Below, piece by piece: positions 19,406 to 28,597 of a DNA stretch of 64,000 nt (position 1 is the stretch's first letter; the number at the start of each line of letters is the position of its first letter). The notes beneath the pieces are model-generated. The model was given only the letters and a program-made list of their open reading frames with translations, ran no database searches and was not told the DNA's origin. The stretch covers positions 1-64,000 of the forward strand of contig NZ_JTDB02000009.1 of NCBI RefSeq assembly GCF_000785435.2, given 5' to 3'. The stretch comes from Paraburkholderia sacchari (GTDB lineage: Bacteria; Pseudomonadota; Gammaproteobacteria; Burkholderiales; Burkholderiaceae). Made by a program: the position numbers and the translations under genes.

Positions 19406-20347
19406 TCAGGTTTCGTGAAGGGTGGGCCGGCGCAGCGTTGCGCCGGGCCAGCGGCCAGCGGCGACGGTCTCGCGCGCGACGTCGGCGAGCACGACGCGCG
19501 CGGCCAGCCCGGCGGGCGAAAGCTCGTCGTCCGAGACGCTCGCGATCAGGTTCGGCCTCGTCGCGTATTTTTCGACGAGCGGCACGCTCGCCAGCGACGC
19601 GTTCTCGGCGCGTGCGAGTGCCGCTCCGGGTTGAATCGTTGCACCGAGTCCGCCGCGCACGGCGTCCATGAGCATGGCGAGGCCGTCGATCTCGGCGGCG
19701 ATGCGCGGCGCGTAGCCGGCGCGTTTGAAGGCGGCGTCGAGCAGGGCGCGAAGGCCGTGTGCGCCGCTTGGCAGGATCAGCGGCAGGGCGCCCAGCTTCG
19801 CGATGGAGGTTCTCGGCCGCTCGGGCATGCCGGGCAGCGCCGCGGAACCGATCACGAACAGGCGCTCGTCGAGCAGCGGCATGACGCTCCAGCGTTGCGC
19901 GGGCTCTTCGCGGAACAGGATCGCCAGGTCGATTTGCCGTGCGCCGAGCATTGCGCCCAGATAACCGGAGAGGCTTTCGACCATGCGCAGCCGCACATCG
20001 GGATAGCGCTCGCGCATCGCCTGCATGAAAGCGAGACCGACCACGCCTGTCGTGCTGGGCGCGAGACCCACGCTGACATGGCCCGAGAGGCGCGCCTGGC
20101 GGGCGGCATGGGCGGCGTCGTCGATGTGGCGCAGCGCGAGTTGCGCCTGACGCCAGAAGGCGAGACCTGCATCGGTGGGCACGACGCCGCTCGAGGTTCG
20201 CTGCAGCAGCCGCGTGGAGAGCTCGCTTTCGAGCCTGCTGATCTGCTGGCTGAGCGCCGACGTGACGACGCCCAGCTCGAGCGCGGCCCTGCCCATGCTG
20301 CCGTGTTCGACGACGCTGACGAAATATCGCAACTGCCGGAGTTCCAT
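19406..20347 (-). CDS. tcuR: LysR-family regulator of the tcu genes
   Basis: The protein has 313 residues from the ATG at 20347 with GAGG upstream. The N-terminal HTH (MELRQLRYFVSVVEHGSMGRAALELGVVTSALSQQ shows the LysR pattern) is followed by an effector domain of the Nac/CynR-like subgroup. In Salmonella, TcuR activates tcuABC in response to tricarballylate. Unlike that arrangement, the regulator here points the same way as tcuABC. Symbol assigned by position and family. Confidence 0.82.
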   Translation of the reverse strand: MELRQLRYFVSVVEHGSMGRAALELGVVTSALSQQISRLESELSTRLLQRTSSGVVPTDAGLAFWRQAQLALRHIDDAAHAARQARLSGHVSVGLAPSTTGVVGLAFMQAMRERYPDVRLRMVESLSGYLGAMLGARQIDLAILFREEPAQRWSVMPLLDERLFVIGSAALPGMPERPRTSIAKLGALPLILPSGAHGLRALLDAAFKRAGYAPRIAAEIDGLAMLMDAVRGGLGATIQPGAALARAENASLASVPLVEKYATRPNLIASVSDDELSPAGLAARVVLADVARETVAAGRWPGATLRRPTLHET

Positions 20348-20644
20348 CGAAAGCCTCAGAGTTTGCGGTCCCGGAAGACCGGTTCGCGCGCATCGAGCGT
20401 GATGCGATTGAGCGGACGCCTTCATCTGGCCACAAAGCAGCTTAATTTCTGTCGACGCGTCGCCATCGCGCCGATTGTAAACCTCGAGATGCAGACTTCA
20501 TCGACTATCTGGTTGCATGCGCGCGGATCGTCTCGCACTGCTGCATGGAAATGCGGATAATGCATGGCTATCTCCTGTTCAGTCGTGTGCTGCACCCTGG
20601 CGGTATGCGTGGCCGGACGAACTGCAACTGAAAGAAATTTCACC

Positions 20645-21544
20645 ATGCGTATTCCGCCGCTCAAGGCAATCATCGCGTTCGAAAGCGTGGCCAGGACGAA
20701 AAGCGTGAACCGCGCGGCCGAGGAACTCGGACTCACCGCTTCGGCGGTGAGCCATCAACTCAGCAATCTCGAGTCGATCATCGGCCAGCCCTTGTTCCAG
20801 CGTTCGGGGCGAGGCCTCGTTCTCACGCCAACGGGCCAGCGCTATCTCTCCGATGTGACAGGGTCGCTCGCGGACCTGAGCCGCGCGACCGAGCGCGCGT
20901 CGAGCCCCGCGGAACTCGATATCCTGCGCGTGCACTCGAGCCCGAGTTTCGGCCTCATGTGGCTGCTGCCACGGCTTTCGTCGTTTCAGCAGGCGAATGA
21001 CGACATCCAGCTCAATGTGGCCTGCTCGTATGAAAACGTTTCGTTCTCGAACGGCTTTTACGACATCGACATCCGCCACGGTTACGGCAACTGGGACAAC
21101 CTCGAAGTGAAGACCGTGCGCGGCGAATTCATCGCGCCGCTGGCTTCTCCCGCGTATCTCGCACAGCATCCGGTGCGCACGCCCGAGGATTTGCTGGACC
21201 ATCGCCTCATTTATTCGGAGTCGCCGCTCGTTCAGTGGAAACAATGGTTCGGCAGGGCAGGCGTGCCGGCGGCGCGTAAAACATTCGACTTTTCGTTCGA
21301 CCGCTCGTATATGTCGCTGGAGACCGCCGTGCTGGGTCTGGGCATCGCGCTCGAAAGCCTCATGCTCGCCTCGGTAAAAATCCGGGACGGACTGCTCGTG
21401 CCGGTTTTCGACGAGAGCCATGCCGTCGAAGTGGGCGCGCATCATCTGGTTTACCCGACGCAGAACGCCGATCTGCCGCGCGTCCAGCGCTTCCTCGCCT
21501 GGATGGAGCGCGAGGCGGCAGCCGGCAAGCCGGCGCGGCGCTGA
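20645..21544 (+). CDS. LysR-family regulator, GcvA-like
   Basis: The 299-residue protein has the GcvA-type N-terminus MRIPPLKAIIAFESVARTKS and the HTH core NRAAEELGLTASAVSHQLSNLE, plus the GcvA-like effector-domain segment YDIDIRHGYGNWDNLE. The ribosome site is weak (GAAAGAAA). It is divergent from tcuR across a 297-bp gap and 140 bp upstream of the SDR/MFS/transketolase genes on the same strand. Those are its probable targets. Confidence 0.88.
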   Translation: MRIPPLKAIIAFESVARTKSVNRAAEELGLTASAVSHQLSNLESIIGQPLFQRSGRGLVLTPTGQRYLSDVTGSLADLSRATERASSPAELDILRVHSSPSFGLMWLLPRLSSFQQANDDIQLNVACSYENVSFSNGFYDIDIRHGYGNWDNLEVKTVRGEFIAPLASPAYLAQHPVRTPEDLLDHRLIYSESPLVQWKQWFGRAGVPAARKTFDFSFDRSYMSLETAVLGLGIALESLMLASVKIRDGLLVPVFDESHAVEVGAHHLVYPTQNADLPRVQRFLAWMEREAAAGKPARR

Positions 21545-21684
21545 ACGCGCGGCGCGCGCCCGTGTGCGCCGGGGGCGCCGGGTCCATCTGAATTTTTCTC
21601 AGCTATCGTTGAACGTTTCCGCGTTGATGCGGGGGCTCTGTGCGCCGACACTTGAGTCACCAATCAACACTCAGGAGACATCTC

Positions 21685-22434
21685 ATGTTGCTCGAGAACC
21701 GGATCGTCATCGTGACGGGCGCGGCCTCGCCCCGCGGAATCGGCAAGGCCACGGCGAAGGCGCTGGCTGCACAAGGCGCACGCATTGCGATTCTCGATCT
21801 GCGCAAGGAAGACGCTCAGGCCGCTGCCGCCGATCTCGGCGCGGGGCACCTGGGGCTCGCCTGCGACGTGACCGACAAGGCCGCGTGTGTCGAGGCCGCG
21901 CGCGCGACGTTCGAACACTTCGGCCGCATCGACGGCCTCATCAACAACGCGGGCATTACGCAACCGGTGCGCACGCTGGAAATCGGCGGCAAGGACTTCG
22001 ACGCGATCGTCGACGTGAATCTGCGCGGTACGCTCTATATGTCCCAGGCCGTGATCCCCGTCATGAAGGACCAGAACGGCGGCAGCATCGTCTGCATGTC
22101 GTCGGTTTCCGCGCAGCGCGGCGGCGGCATTTTCGGCGGCCCGCACTATAGCGCTGCGAAGGCGGGCGTGCTCGGCCTTGCCAAGGCAATGGCGCGCGAG
22201 TTCGGTCCGAACCGCATCCGCGTGAATTCGATCACGCCTGGACTGATCCAGACCGATATCACGGGCGACAAGCTCACGCCCGAGATGCGCGCCGACATCA
22301 TCAAGGGCATTCCGCTCGGCCGGCTCGGCGACGCAGCCGACGTTGCCAACGCGTGCCTTTTCCTCGTGAGCCACCTGTCGAGCTACCTGACGGGCATTAC
22401 GCTGGACGTCAACGGCGGCATGCTCATTCACTGA
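21685..22434 (+). CDS. Short-chain dehydrogenase/reductase
   Basis: The 249-residue classical SDR has the cofactor motif TGAASPRGIGKA, NNAG at about residues 91-94, and the catalytic Ser with YSAAK (about residue 155). AGGAGACATCTC precedes the ATG. The Asp-type end of strand beta2 (ILDLRK) suggests NAD preference. Leading an operon with an MFS importer and a split transketolase, it probably oxidises or reduces a sugar/polyol before carbon-carbon cleavage by the transketolase. Confidence 0.9.
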   Translation: MLLENRIVIVTGAASPRGIGKATAKALAAQGARIAILDLRKEDAQAAAADLGAGHLGLACDVTDKAACVEAARATFEHFGRIDGLINNAGITQPVRTLEIGGKDFDAIVDVNLRGTLYMSQAVIPVMKDQNGGSIVCMSSVSAQRGGGIFGGPHYSAAKAGVLGLAKAMAREFGPNRIRVNSITPGLIQTDITGDKLTPEMRADIIKGIPLGRLGDAADVANACLFLVSHLSSYLTGITLDVNGGMLIH

Positions 22435-22524
22435 CGCTGCGATGCGCTGAACCAAAGCGCCGCGCTCGCGCGGCAGGTATTGACAGGCACCCGGGACCAC
22501 CCGGGGCCGTGGCAGGAGACAACC

Positions 22525-23862
22525 ATGAAGTCCCGATACAGTGCGCCGCTCATCGCTGACGAGGCGCCCGATGCCCCCGCGCGCAGCGATGCGCCGAGTT
22601 TCGAAGCCAGAACCTACGCAAAGGTGAGCCGCAGGCTGATTCCGTTCCTGATGCTCTGCTACCTGGGCGCGTATCTGGATCGCGTCAACGTCGGCTTCGC
22701 GAAGCTGCAGATGCTCAATGATCTGCGCTTTAGCGAAACCGTGTACGGCATGGGTGCAGGCATTTTCTTTCTCGGCTACTTTCTGTTCGAAGTGCCAAGC
22801 AATCTCGTGCTTCACAAGGTTGGCGCGCGCAAATGGCTGGCGCGGATCATGCTGACGTGGGCGGTCATTTCGGCGAGCTTCGTGTTCGTCAAATCGCCGG
22901 TCGTTTTTTACGCGCTGCGCTTTTTGCTCGGCGTTGCCGAAGCGGGCTTCGCGCCCGGCGTGATCCTCTATCTGACTTACTGGTACCCGTCGGCGCGCCG
23001 CGCCAAGGCGCTCTCGCTCTTCTTCATGGCGATTCCGCTGGCGGGCATCGTGGGCGGGCCGCTCTCCGGGGCGATCCTGCATGGGTTGCACGGCACGATG
23101 GCAATGGCAGGCTGGAAGTGGCTGTTCCTGCTCGAAGCCTTGCCGTCGCTCGTGCTCGGCATCGCCATCCTGCTGTTTCTCGATGACGGCATCGCCAGCG
23201 CGAAGTGGCTCACGGATGCCGAAAAGGCGCTGCTCGCGCGCAACGTGGCGGGCGACGACGCGCACCGCACCGCCCACCTCTCGATCCGCGCGTTCGTGGG
23301 CGACCGGCGCTTGTGGCTCATGGCCGCGATCTACTTCTGCGTGGTGCTGGGTCAGTACGGCCTGACGTTCTGGCTGCCCACCATCATCCGCAAGGCGGGC
23401 GTTGCCGATCCGCTCTGGGTGGGGATTTTCACGGCGATTCCGTATCTCTGCGCCATCGTTGCGCTGCCGCTGGTCGGCATGAGCGCGGACCGCCGCCGCG
23501 AGCGCCGGCTGCACCTCGCGATTCCGATGCTCGTATCGGCCGCCGGCTTCGCGACCTTGCCCATGCTCGGCGGCGTGGGGGCATCGATCGTCTGCCTGAG
23601 CATCGCATCGGCCGGCATTCTCGTGTCGTCCTCGCAGTTCTGGTCGCTGCCCACGGCGCTGCTCGGCGGGGTATCGGCCGCCGCGGGCATTGCCGCCGTG
23701 AACTGCTTTGCCAATCTCGCCGGGTTCTTTTCGCCCGCGATCGTCGGCTGGCTCAACGATCTCACCGGGAAATCGACTGCCGGCCTCGTATTCATCTCAC
23801 TGGCGGTGACGCTGGGCGCCTTGCTCGTGTTCCTCGTTCCCGCCCGCTCTGTCAACCGCTGA
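22525..23862 (+). CDS. MFS transporter, anion:cation symporter (tartrate/hexuronate) family
   Basis: The 445-residue, 12-helix protein has the ACS-family N-terminal pattern IPFLMLCYLGAYLDRVNVGFAKLQM and the FEVPSN motif in helix 2. LRFLLGVAEAGFAPGVILYLTYWYP in helices 4-5 is typical of tartrate, hexuronate and phthalate transporters. GGAGACAACC precedes the ATG. Placed between SDR and transketolase genes, it is the importer for their substrate, probably an anionic sugar derivative. Identity unknown. Confidence 0.9.
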   Translation: MKSRYSAPLIADEAPDAPARSDAPSFEARTYAKVSRRLIPFLMLCYLGAYLDRVNVGFAKLQMLNDLRFSETVYGMGAGIFFLGYFLFEVPSNLVLHKVGARKWLARIMLTWAVISASFVFVKSPVVFYALRFLLGVAEAGFAPGVILYLTYWYPSARRAKALSLFFMAIPLAGIVGGPLSGAILHGLHGTMAMAGWKWLFLLEALPSLVLGIAILLFLDDGIASAKWLTDAEKALLARNVAGDDAHRTAHLSIRAFVGDRRLWLMAAIYFCVVLGQYGLTFWLPTIIRKAGVADPLWVGIFTAIPYLCAIVALPLVGMSADRRRERRLHLAIPMLVSAAGFATLPMLGGVGASIVCLSIASAGILVSSSQFWSLPTALLGGVSAAAGIAAVNCFANLAGFFSPAIVGWLNDLTGKSTAGLVFISLAVTLGALLVFLVPARSVNR

Positions 23863-23880
23863 CCTCCGAAGGAGCCCTAA

Positions 23881-24726
23881 ATGGACAGCGAAGTCATTAC
23901 CGAGGACGTGACGCTCGTCGAGCGCGCGTACCGCATCCGAAGAAACGCCCTGCTGATGGGCGAAGTGCAGGGCCAGGGCTATATCGGCCAGGCGCTCGAC
24001 ATCGCGGACGTGCTCGCCGTCGCGTATTTCGGCGCAATGCGCTACCGCGCGCACGACCCCGATTGGGAAGAGCGCGACCGCTTCCTGCTGTCGAACGGGC
24101 ACTACGCGATCGCGCTGTACGCGGCGCTGCTCGAAGCCGGCATCCTGCCCGCCGAGGAACTCGAAACCTATGGCAGCGACGACAGCCGCCTGCCGATGTC
24201 GGGCATGGCGAGCTACACGCCGGGCATGGAAATGTCGGGCGGCTCGCTGGGCCAGGGCCTCACGATTGCGGTGGGACGCTGCCTCGGCCTCAAGCGCAAG
24301 GGCTCGGACGCGTTCGTCTACACGCTCTTCTCCGATGGCGAACTCGACGAGGGCGCGATCTGGGAAGGCCTCATGTCCGCCGCGCACTGGAAGCTCGACA
24401 ACCTGATCGCCATCGTCGACGTGAACAACCAGCAGGCCGACGGACCTTCCATGCAAATCATGGCGTTCGAGCCGCTCGTCGAGAAGCTCGAAGCTTTCGG
24501 CTGGTACACGCAGCGCGTGGACGGCAACGACATCGAGGCGGTGAAGCGCGCCTTCGACAACGCACGCGGGCATGACAAGGCGCAGCCGCGCATCATCGTC
24601 TGCGACACAAAAATGGGCTGCGGCGTGCCGTTTCTCGAGCAGCGCGAAAAGAATCACTTTATCCGCGTCGATGCGCACGAGTGGAAGCTCGCGCTCGAGG
24701 CACTCGAAGCCGGGAGACAAGCATGA
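23881..24726 (+). CDS. Transketolase, N-terminal (TPP-binding) subunit
   Basis: This 281-residue subunit carries only the thiamine-diphosphate domain: RFLLSNGHYAIALYAALLEAG, GGSLGQGLTIAVG, and the TPP/Mg motif SDGELDEGAIWEGLMSA followed by DVNNQQ. It is the N half of a split transketolase whose other half is the next gene, read with an ATGA overlap. Split transketolases serve dedicated pathways (for example apulose-4-phosphate or 6-deoxy-6-sulfofructose), not the housekeeping pentose pathway. Confidence 0.92.
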   Translation: MDSEVITEDVTLVERAYRIRRNALLMGEVQGQGYIGQALDIADVLAVAYFGAMRYRAHDPDWEERDRFLLSNGHYAIALYAALLEAGILPAEELETYGSDDSRLPMSGMASYTPGMEMSGGSLGQGLTIAVGRCLGLKRKGSDAFVYTLFSDGELDEGAIWEGLMSAAHWKLDNLIAIVDVNNQQADGPSMQIMAFEPLVEKLEAFGWYTQRVDGNDIEAVKRAFDNARGHDKAQPRIIVCDTKMGCGVPFLEQREKNHFIRVDAHEWKLALEALEAGRQA

Positions 24727-25721
24727 GCACCATCGAAAAGAAGCCGCGCCTGAAGACCTCCGCGATGATCGCGTCGATCGCGGGCGAAGGCCAGGTCACG
24801 CGTTCCGCGCCGTTCGGACACGCGCTTTGCGAACTCGCGCGCACGAAGGCCAACGTGATCGGCATGACAGCCGACCTTGGCAAATACACGGACCTGCACA
24901 TTTTCGCGAAGGAATTTCCCGAGCGCTACTTCCAGATGGGCATGGCCGAGCAATTGCTGATGGGCGCAGCCTCGGGCTTCGCGCACGAAGGTGCGCAGCC
25001 GTTCGTCACGACCTATGCCGTGTTCGCGACGCGCCGCGCCTACGACTTCATCCATCAGACCATTGCCGAAGACAATCTCGACGTGAAGATCGTCTGCGCG
25101 CTGCCGGGGCTCACCACGGGCTACGGCCCGAGCCACCAGGCGGCCGAAGACCTCGCGTTGATGCGGGCAATGCCGAACATGACGGTGATCGATCCTTGCG
25201 ATGCGCTCGATATCGAGCAGATGGTGCCGGCCATCGCTGCGCACAAAGGCCCTGTCTATGCGCGCCTGTTGCGCGGCAACGTGCCCGCCGTGCTCGACGA
25301 ATACGACTACCGCTTCGAGCTCGGCAAGGCGAAGCTGCTGCGCGACGGCAACGACGTGCTGCTGATCTCGTCCGGGATCATGACGATGCGCTCGCTCGAA
25401 GTCGCGAAGGCGCTAGAAGCGGATAACGTTGGCGTGGGCGTGCTGCATGTGCCGACCATCAAGCCGCTCGATACGGCGACGATCGTGCGCGAAGCGAGCA
25501 AGGCTGGCCGCATGGTGATCGTCGCGGAGAACCATACGGTGATCGGCGGACTCGGCGAAGCGGTGGCCCGCACTCTGCTCGGCGCGGGCGTCACGCCGCC
25601 GTTCAGACAGATCGCATTGCCAGACGAGTTTCTCGCCGCGGGCGCGCTGCCGACGCTTCATGATCGCTACGGCATCTCGGTGAACTCGATGTCCTCTGCT
25701 ATCAAGGCCTGGCTCGGCTGA
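24723..25721 (+). CDS. Transketolase, C-terminal (pyrimidine-binding) subunit
   Basis: The 332-residue partner contains the Pyr and C-terminal domains: the conserved glutamate region FQMGMAEQLLMGAASGFAHEG, TYAVFATRRAYDFI, the phosphate/substrate segment GLTTGYGPSHQAAEDLALMRAMP, and a C-terminal domain with HVPTIKPLD and ENHTVIGGLGEAV. The start codon overlaps the preceding stop (ATGA). It forms a heteromeric active site with the N subunit. No kinase or dedicated aldolase is visible nearby, so the ketose donor is uncertain. Confidence 0.92.
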   Translation: MSTIEKKPRLKTSAMIASIAGEGQVTRSAPFGHALCELARTKANVIGMTADLGKYTDLHIFAKEFPERYFQMGMAEQLLMGAASGFAHEGAQPFVTTYAVFATRRAYDFIHQTIAEDNLDVKIVCALPGLTTGYGPSHQAAEDLALMRAMPNMTVIDPCDALDIEQMVPAIAAHKGPVYARLLRGNVPAVLDEYDYRFELGKAKLLRDGNDVLLISSGIMTMRSLEVAKALEADNVGVGVLHVPTIKPLDTATIVREASKAGRMVIVAENHTVIGGLGEAVARTLLGAGVTPPFRQIALPDEFLAAGALPTLHDRYGISVNSMSSAIKAWLG

Positions 25722-25874
25722 TAAACAGCAACCTGGGCTGCCATACACGCAGGGCAGACCGGAACGACTGCAAACCGTGGCGGGAGTGCGGTCGTTCGAT
25801 CTCGGGCCAGACGTTCACGCCGCTGAAGGGACTGCCCAGCGATACGTGGACCCAACTTGGCCGGCCCCGATCAA

Positions 25875-25888
25875 TTGATCAGCATCAA
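25875..25888 (+). promoter_or_regulatory. FNR box with class II promoter geometry
   Basis: TTGATCAGCATCAA is a perfect TTGAT-N4-ATCAA FNR palindrome. A -10-like TACATT lies at 25910-25915, 35 nt from the box edge. This places the box centre near -41.5 of a predicted start at about 25922 and drives the CBS-BON gene. It is the left-most FNR box seen and marks the start of the low-oxygen island. Confidence 0.8.
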
Positions 25889-25956
25889 GAGAAACTAGCC
25901 GTCGAAGCCTACATTGAGTGTGGTCGAAGTGCTGACCTACATCGAGGAGAACACTC

Positions 25957-26646
25957 ATGCAAGCATCGGACATCATGACCACGGACGTCGTGTCCGTCGT
26001 GTCCACGGCGACCGTTTTCGAGGCGGCCGAACTCATGGCGAAGCATCACATCAGCGGTTTGCCGGTCGTCGACGAGGCCGGGACGATCATCGGTCTCGTG
26101 AGCGAGGGCGATCTGCTGCGCCGCGTGGAGACGGGAACCGGCAAGCCGCAGCGTTCGTGGCTCGCGGAGTTCCTGTATTCGACCCGCAAGCTCGCGGCGG
26201 AGTACCTGAAGGAGCATGCCGTCAAGGTCAGCGACATCATGACGGAGAACGTAATTTCGGTGCTGCCGGCCACGCCGCTTGCCGAAGTCGCGGACTTGCT
26301 CGAGCGGCATCGCATCAAGCGGGTGCCGGTGGTGGCGGACGGCAAGTTGCTCGGCATAGTGAGCCGCTCGAACCTGGTCGCGGCGCTCGCGCGCGCGGCG
26401 CAGGCCGCCCCCGAAGTGCTCGCTTCCGACGAGGCGATACGCCAGGGCGTGCTGCATGCGCTCGATGGGCATCGCTGGGGGATGCCGGCGGAAAACATCG
26501 TGGTGAAGGACGGCGTGGTCCATCTCTGGGGCACCGTGACCTCCGAGGAAGAGCGCAAGGCCATCTCCGTGTGCGCCGAACGCGTCGCCGGCGTGAAGGG
26601 CATCGAGGACCACCTCGGCTATCCCACGTACTTCACGCCTATGTGA
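25957..26646 (+). CDS. CBS-pair plus BON domain protein
   Basis: The 229-residue protein has two CBS repeats, MTTDVVSVVSTATVFEAAELM..GLVSEGDLL and MTENVISVLPATPLAEVADLL..GIVSRSNLV. They are separated by a linker and followed by a C-terminal BON domain (about residues 155-225, VVHLWGTVTSEEERKAI and RVAGVKGIEDHL). CBS pairs bind adenine nucleotides or similar ligands, and BON domains bind membranes or phospholipids. The CBS part parallels Hrp1 of the mycobacterial DosR regulon. It has a perfect FNR box upstream. Its biochemical role is unknown. Confidence 0.88.
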   Translation: MQASDIMTTDVVSVVSTATVFEAAELMAKHHISGLPVVDEAGTIIGLVSEGDLLRRVETGTGKPQRSWLAEFLYSTRKLAAEYLKEHAVKVSDIMTENVISVLPATPLAEVADLLERHRIKRVPVVADGKLLGIVSRSNLVAALARAAQAAPEVLASDEAIRQGVLHALDGHRWGMPAENIVVKDGVVHLWGTVTSEEERKAISVCAERVAGVKGIEDHLGYPTYFTPM

Positions 26647-26753
26647 ACAGAGCAGGCGAGCGGGGCGGCGGGGCAAGCGGCCATCTCATCGGGGTGGTGC
26701 TCGCCTTGCGCCGGCTCGCGCCCAGTTCGATGCACGCCAGTCATCAATGTGGG

Positions 26754-27257
26754 TCAGCTCATCTCCGGGACGGGCACTTCGACGGTCCTGCCCGATGAAG
26801 CCTGCATCCAGTCGCGAACCACCTTGCAGAGAAGCAGCGTGAACAGCACGCGCACGGCGCGCGCGGGATTGCGCATGCACGCATCGACCTGATGGCTGCG
26901 TCCTTGCCCAAGCACACACCAGAGGCACAGGTGCTCGCAATTGTTGGTGAGCAGCTTGTAGTTGTGCTCGCCAAGGCGGGATGCCGCGCGGCGCGCGATT
27001 TCGCGACCGGTGTATTGCGCGTGTGGATGCTGGACGAGCTGGAGACCGAAACCCGCCGAAAACTCCTCGATCGAGATGGCTTCGACTGGGCCGCTGCCAA
27101 GATGGCGGGAGAACCCGGCGTAGTGAATGACGCGGCCGTTTCCGATGTAGATGCCGTGATGCACGTAGCCGGGCCGCTGTGTGGCGAGGTGGGCGCCGAC
27201 GCACAAATCGCAGGTGCACAGGACATCTGTGCATTCTGGTTCTTCGCGCTGGTCCAT
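26754..27257 (-). CDS. LRAT/NlpC-P60-like fold protein
   Basis: The 167-residue protein has the circularly permuted papain features of the lecithin:retinol acyltransferase (LRAT) family: PGYVHHGIYIGNGRVIHYAG with the catalytic-type histidine, and NNCEHLCLWCV with the nucleophilic-type cysteine. GGGAGCAAGCC precedes the ATG. Bacterial LRAT-like proteins are poorly characterised; acyl transfer or amide hydrolysis is possible. It is convergent with the CBS-BON gene and divergent from the zinc dehydrogenase. No FNR box was found in its 280-bp upstream gap. Confidence 0.75.
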   Translation of the reverse strand: MDQREEPECTDVLCTCDLCVGAHLATQRPGYVHHGIYIGNGRVIHYAGFSRHLGSGPVEAISIEEFSAGFGLQLVQHPHAQYTGREIARRAASRLGEHNYKLLTNNCEHLCLWCVLGQGRSHQVDACMRNPARAVRVLFTLLLCKVVRDWMQASSGRTVEVPVPEMS

Positions 27258-27537
27258 GGCTTGCTCCCGAACACTGTGGCGATCCGGACGCGGCTGAAAC
27301 AGCGTTTTGCCGCACGACCGATGCGCAGTTCTGCTCTCGTCACGCCTTAAGTATTGGTTTTGGGGCGGGCGTCAACAATCAGCGCTAGCTGAAACTGGCG
27401 TGTGATGTGTAGTGTCATTGTCGGAAATTGCCTACGCTGGAAGCGTGTGATGCTGATATCGAATTGGGAGTAAGTGGAAGAGGGAGAATGGGGTGCCAGT
27501 GTCCGGGCACCCACTTCAGACCGACGGGAGATCGACG

Positions 27538-28524
27538 ATGCGAGCCATGCTGTTCGACGGTACCAGTCCGCAGTTGCGGGAGGCGGATGTGCCGGACCCG
27601 GTGCCCTCAGCGGGCCAGTTGCTGATCGACGTTCATGCCTGCGGCGTGTGCCGCACCGACCTCCATGTGGTCGACGGCGATCTGCGGCACCCGAGGCGCC
27701 CGTTGATTCCGGGGCATGAAATCGTCGGCACCGTGGCCGCGCTCGGCGCGGGCGTCACGGGCTTCGCGCCCGGCGACCGCGTGGGCGTGCCGTGGCTCGG
27801 CCACACCTGCGGACAGTGCCGCTTCTGCCAGCGCGGGCGCGAAAACCTTTGCGACGCGCCCGGCTTCACGGGCTACACGATTGACGGCGGCTATGCCGAG
27901 CGCACGGTCGCCGACGCGCGTTATTGCTTCCACTTGCCGCGCCAGTACAGCGATATCGAAGCCGCGCCGCTGCTGTGCGCCGGGCTGATTGGCTACCGCA
28001 CGCTGGCGATGGCGGGCGACGCGCCCTGTATCGGCATCTACGGGTTCGGCGCGGCGGCGCATATCGTCGCGCAGGTCGCGCGGCATCAGGGGCGCACGGT
28101 GTATGCGTTCACGCGTCCCGGCGACCACGACGCGCAGCGTTTCGCGCGGCGTCTTGGCGCAGCGTGGGCGGGCGGCAGCGACGAAACGCCGCCCGAGCCG
28201 CTCGATGCCGCGCTGCTGTTCGCGCCCGTGGGCGCGCTGGTGCCCGCCGCGCTGCGCGCCGTGGCCAAGGGCGGCACGGTTGTCTGCGGTGGCATCCACA
28301 TGAGCGACATTCCGTCGTTTCCGTATGCATGGCTGTGGGAGGAGCGCAGGATCGTCTCCGTGGCGAATCTCACGCGCGAGGACGGCGCGGCGTTCATGGC
28401 CATCGCCGCAAGGCACAAGATCGAGATCGAGACCACGGTCTGGCCGCTCGCGCGCGCGAACGAGGCGCTTGCGGACCTGCGCGCGGGCCGCTTTACGGGC
28501 GCCGCGGTGCTGACGATGCGCTAG
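27538..28524 (+). CDS. Zinc-dependent alcohol dehydrogenase
   Basis: The 328-residue MDR enzyme has catalytic-zinc residues in ACGVCRTDLH and PGHEIVG, the structural-zinc cluster CGQCRFCQRGRENLC, and the cofactor loop GIYGFGAAAHIVAQVA. It resembles the AdhP/AdhA 'zinc-binding alcohol dehydrogenase family protein' group. GGGAG precedes the ATG at 27538. In a low-oxygen island it could regenerate NAD by reducing aldehydes. The gap upstream holds no FNR palindrome, so its control differs from its neighbours. Confidence 0.88.
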   Translation: MRAMLFDGTSPQLREADVPDPVPSAGQLLIDVHACGVCRTDLHVVDGDLRHPRRPLIPGHEIVGTVAALGAGVTGFAPGDRVGVPWLGHTCGQCRFCQRGRENLCDAPGFTGYTIDGGYAERTVADARYCFHLPRQYSDIEAAPLLCAGLIGYRTLAMAGDAPCIGIYGFGAAAHIVAQVARHQGRTVYAFTRPGDHDAQRFARRLGAAWAGGSDETPPEPLDAALLFAPVGALVPAALRAVAKGGTVVCGGIHMSDIPSFPYAWLWEERRIVSVANLTREDGAAFMAIAARHKIEIETTVWPLARANEALADLRAGRFTGAAVLTMR

Positions 28525-28597
28525 CCAGGGGACGTTGCAGGCGTCGCAGCCGGGCAATGTGGCAGTGGGGCGATGGTGGCGTTTGCCCGCGAGAGAC

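Noticed and set aside
21664..23514. A 616-codon minus-strand frame opposite the SDR and MFS genes
   Set aside because: The translation is Arg/His/Asp-rich without domains, while both plus-strand genes have full family signatures and ribosome sites.
25722..25874. Attachment site or integration boundary at the left end of the low-oxygen island
   Set aside because: No tRNA gene, integrase or direct repeat was seen; the boundary is defined only by gene content and FNR boxes.
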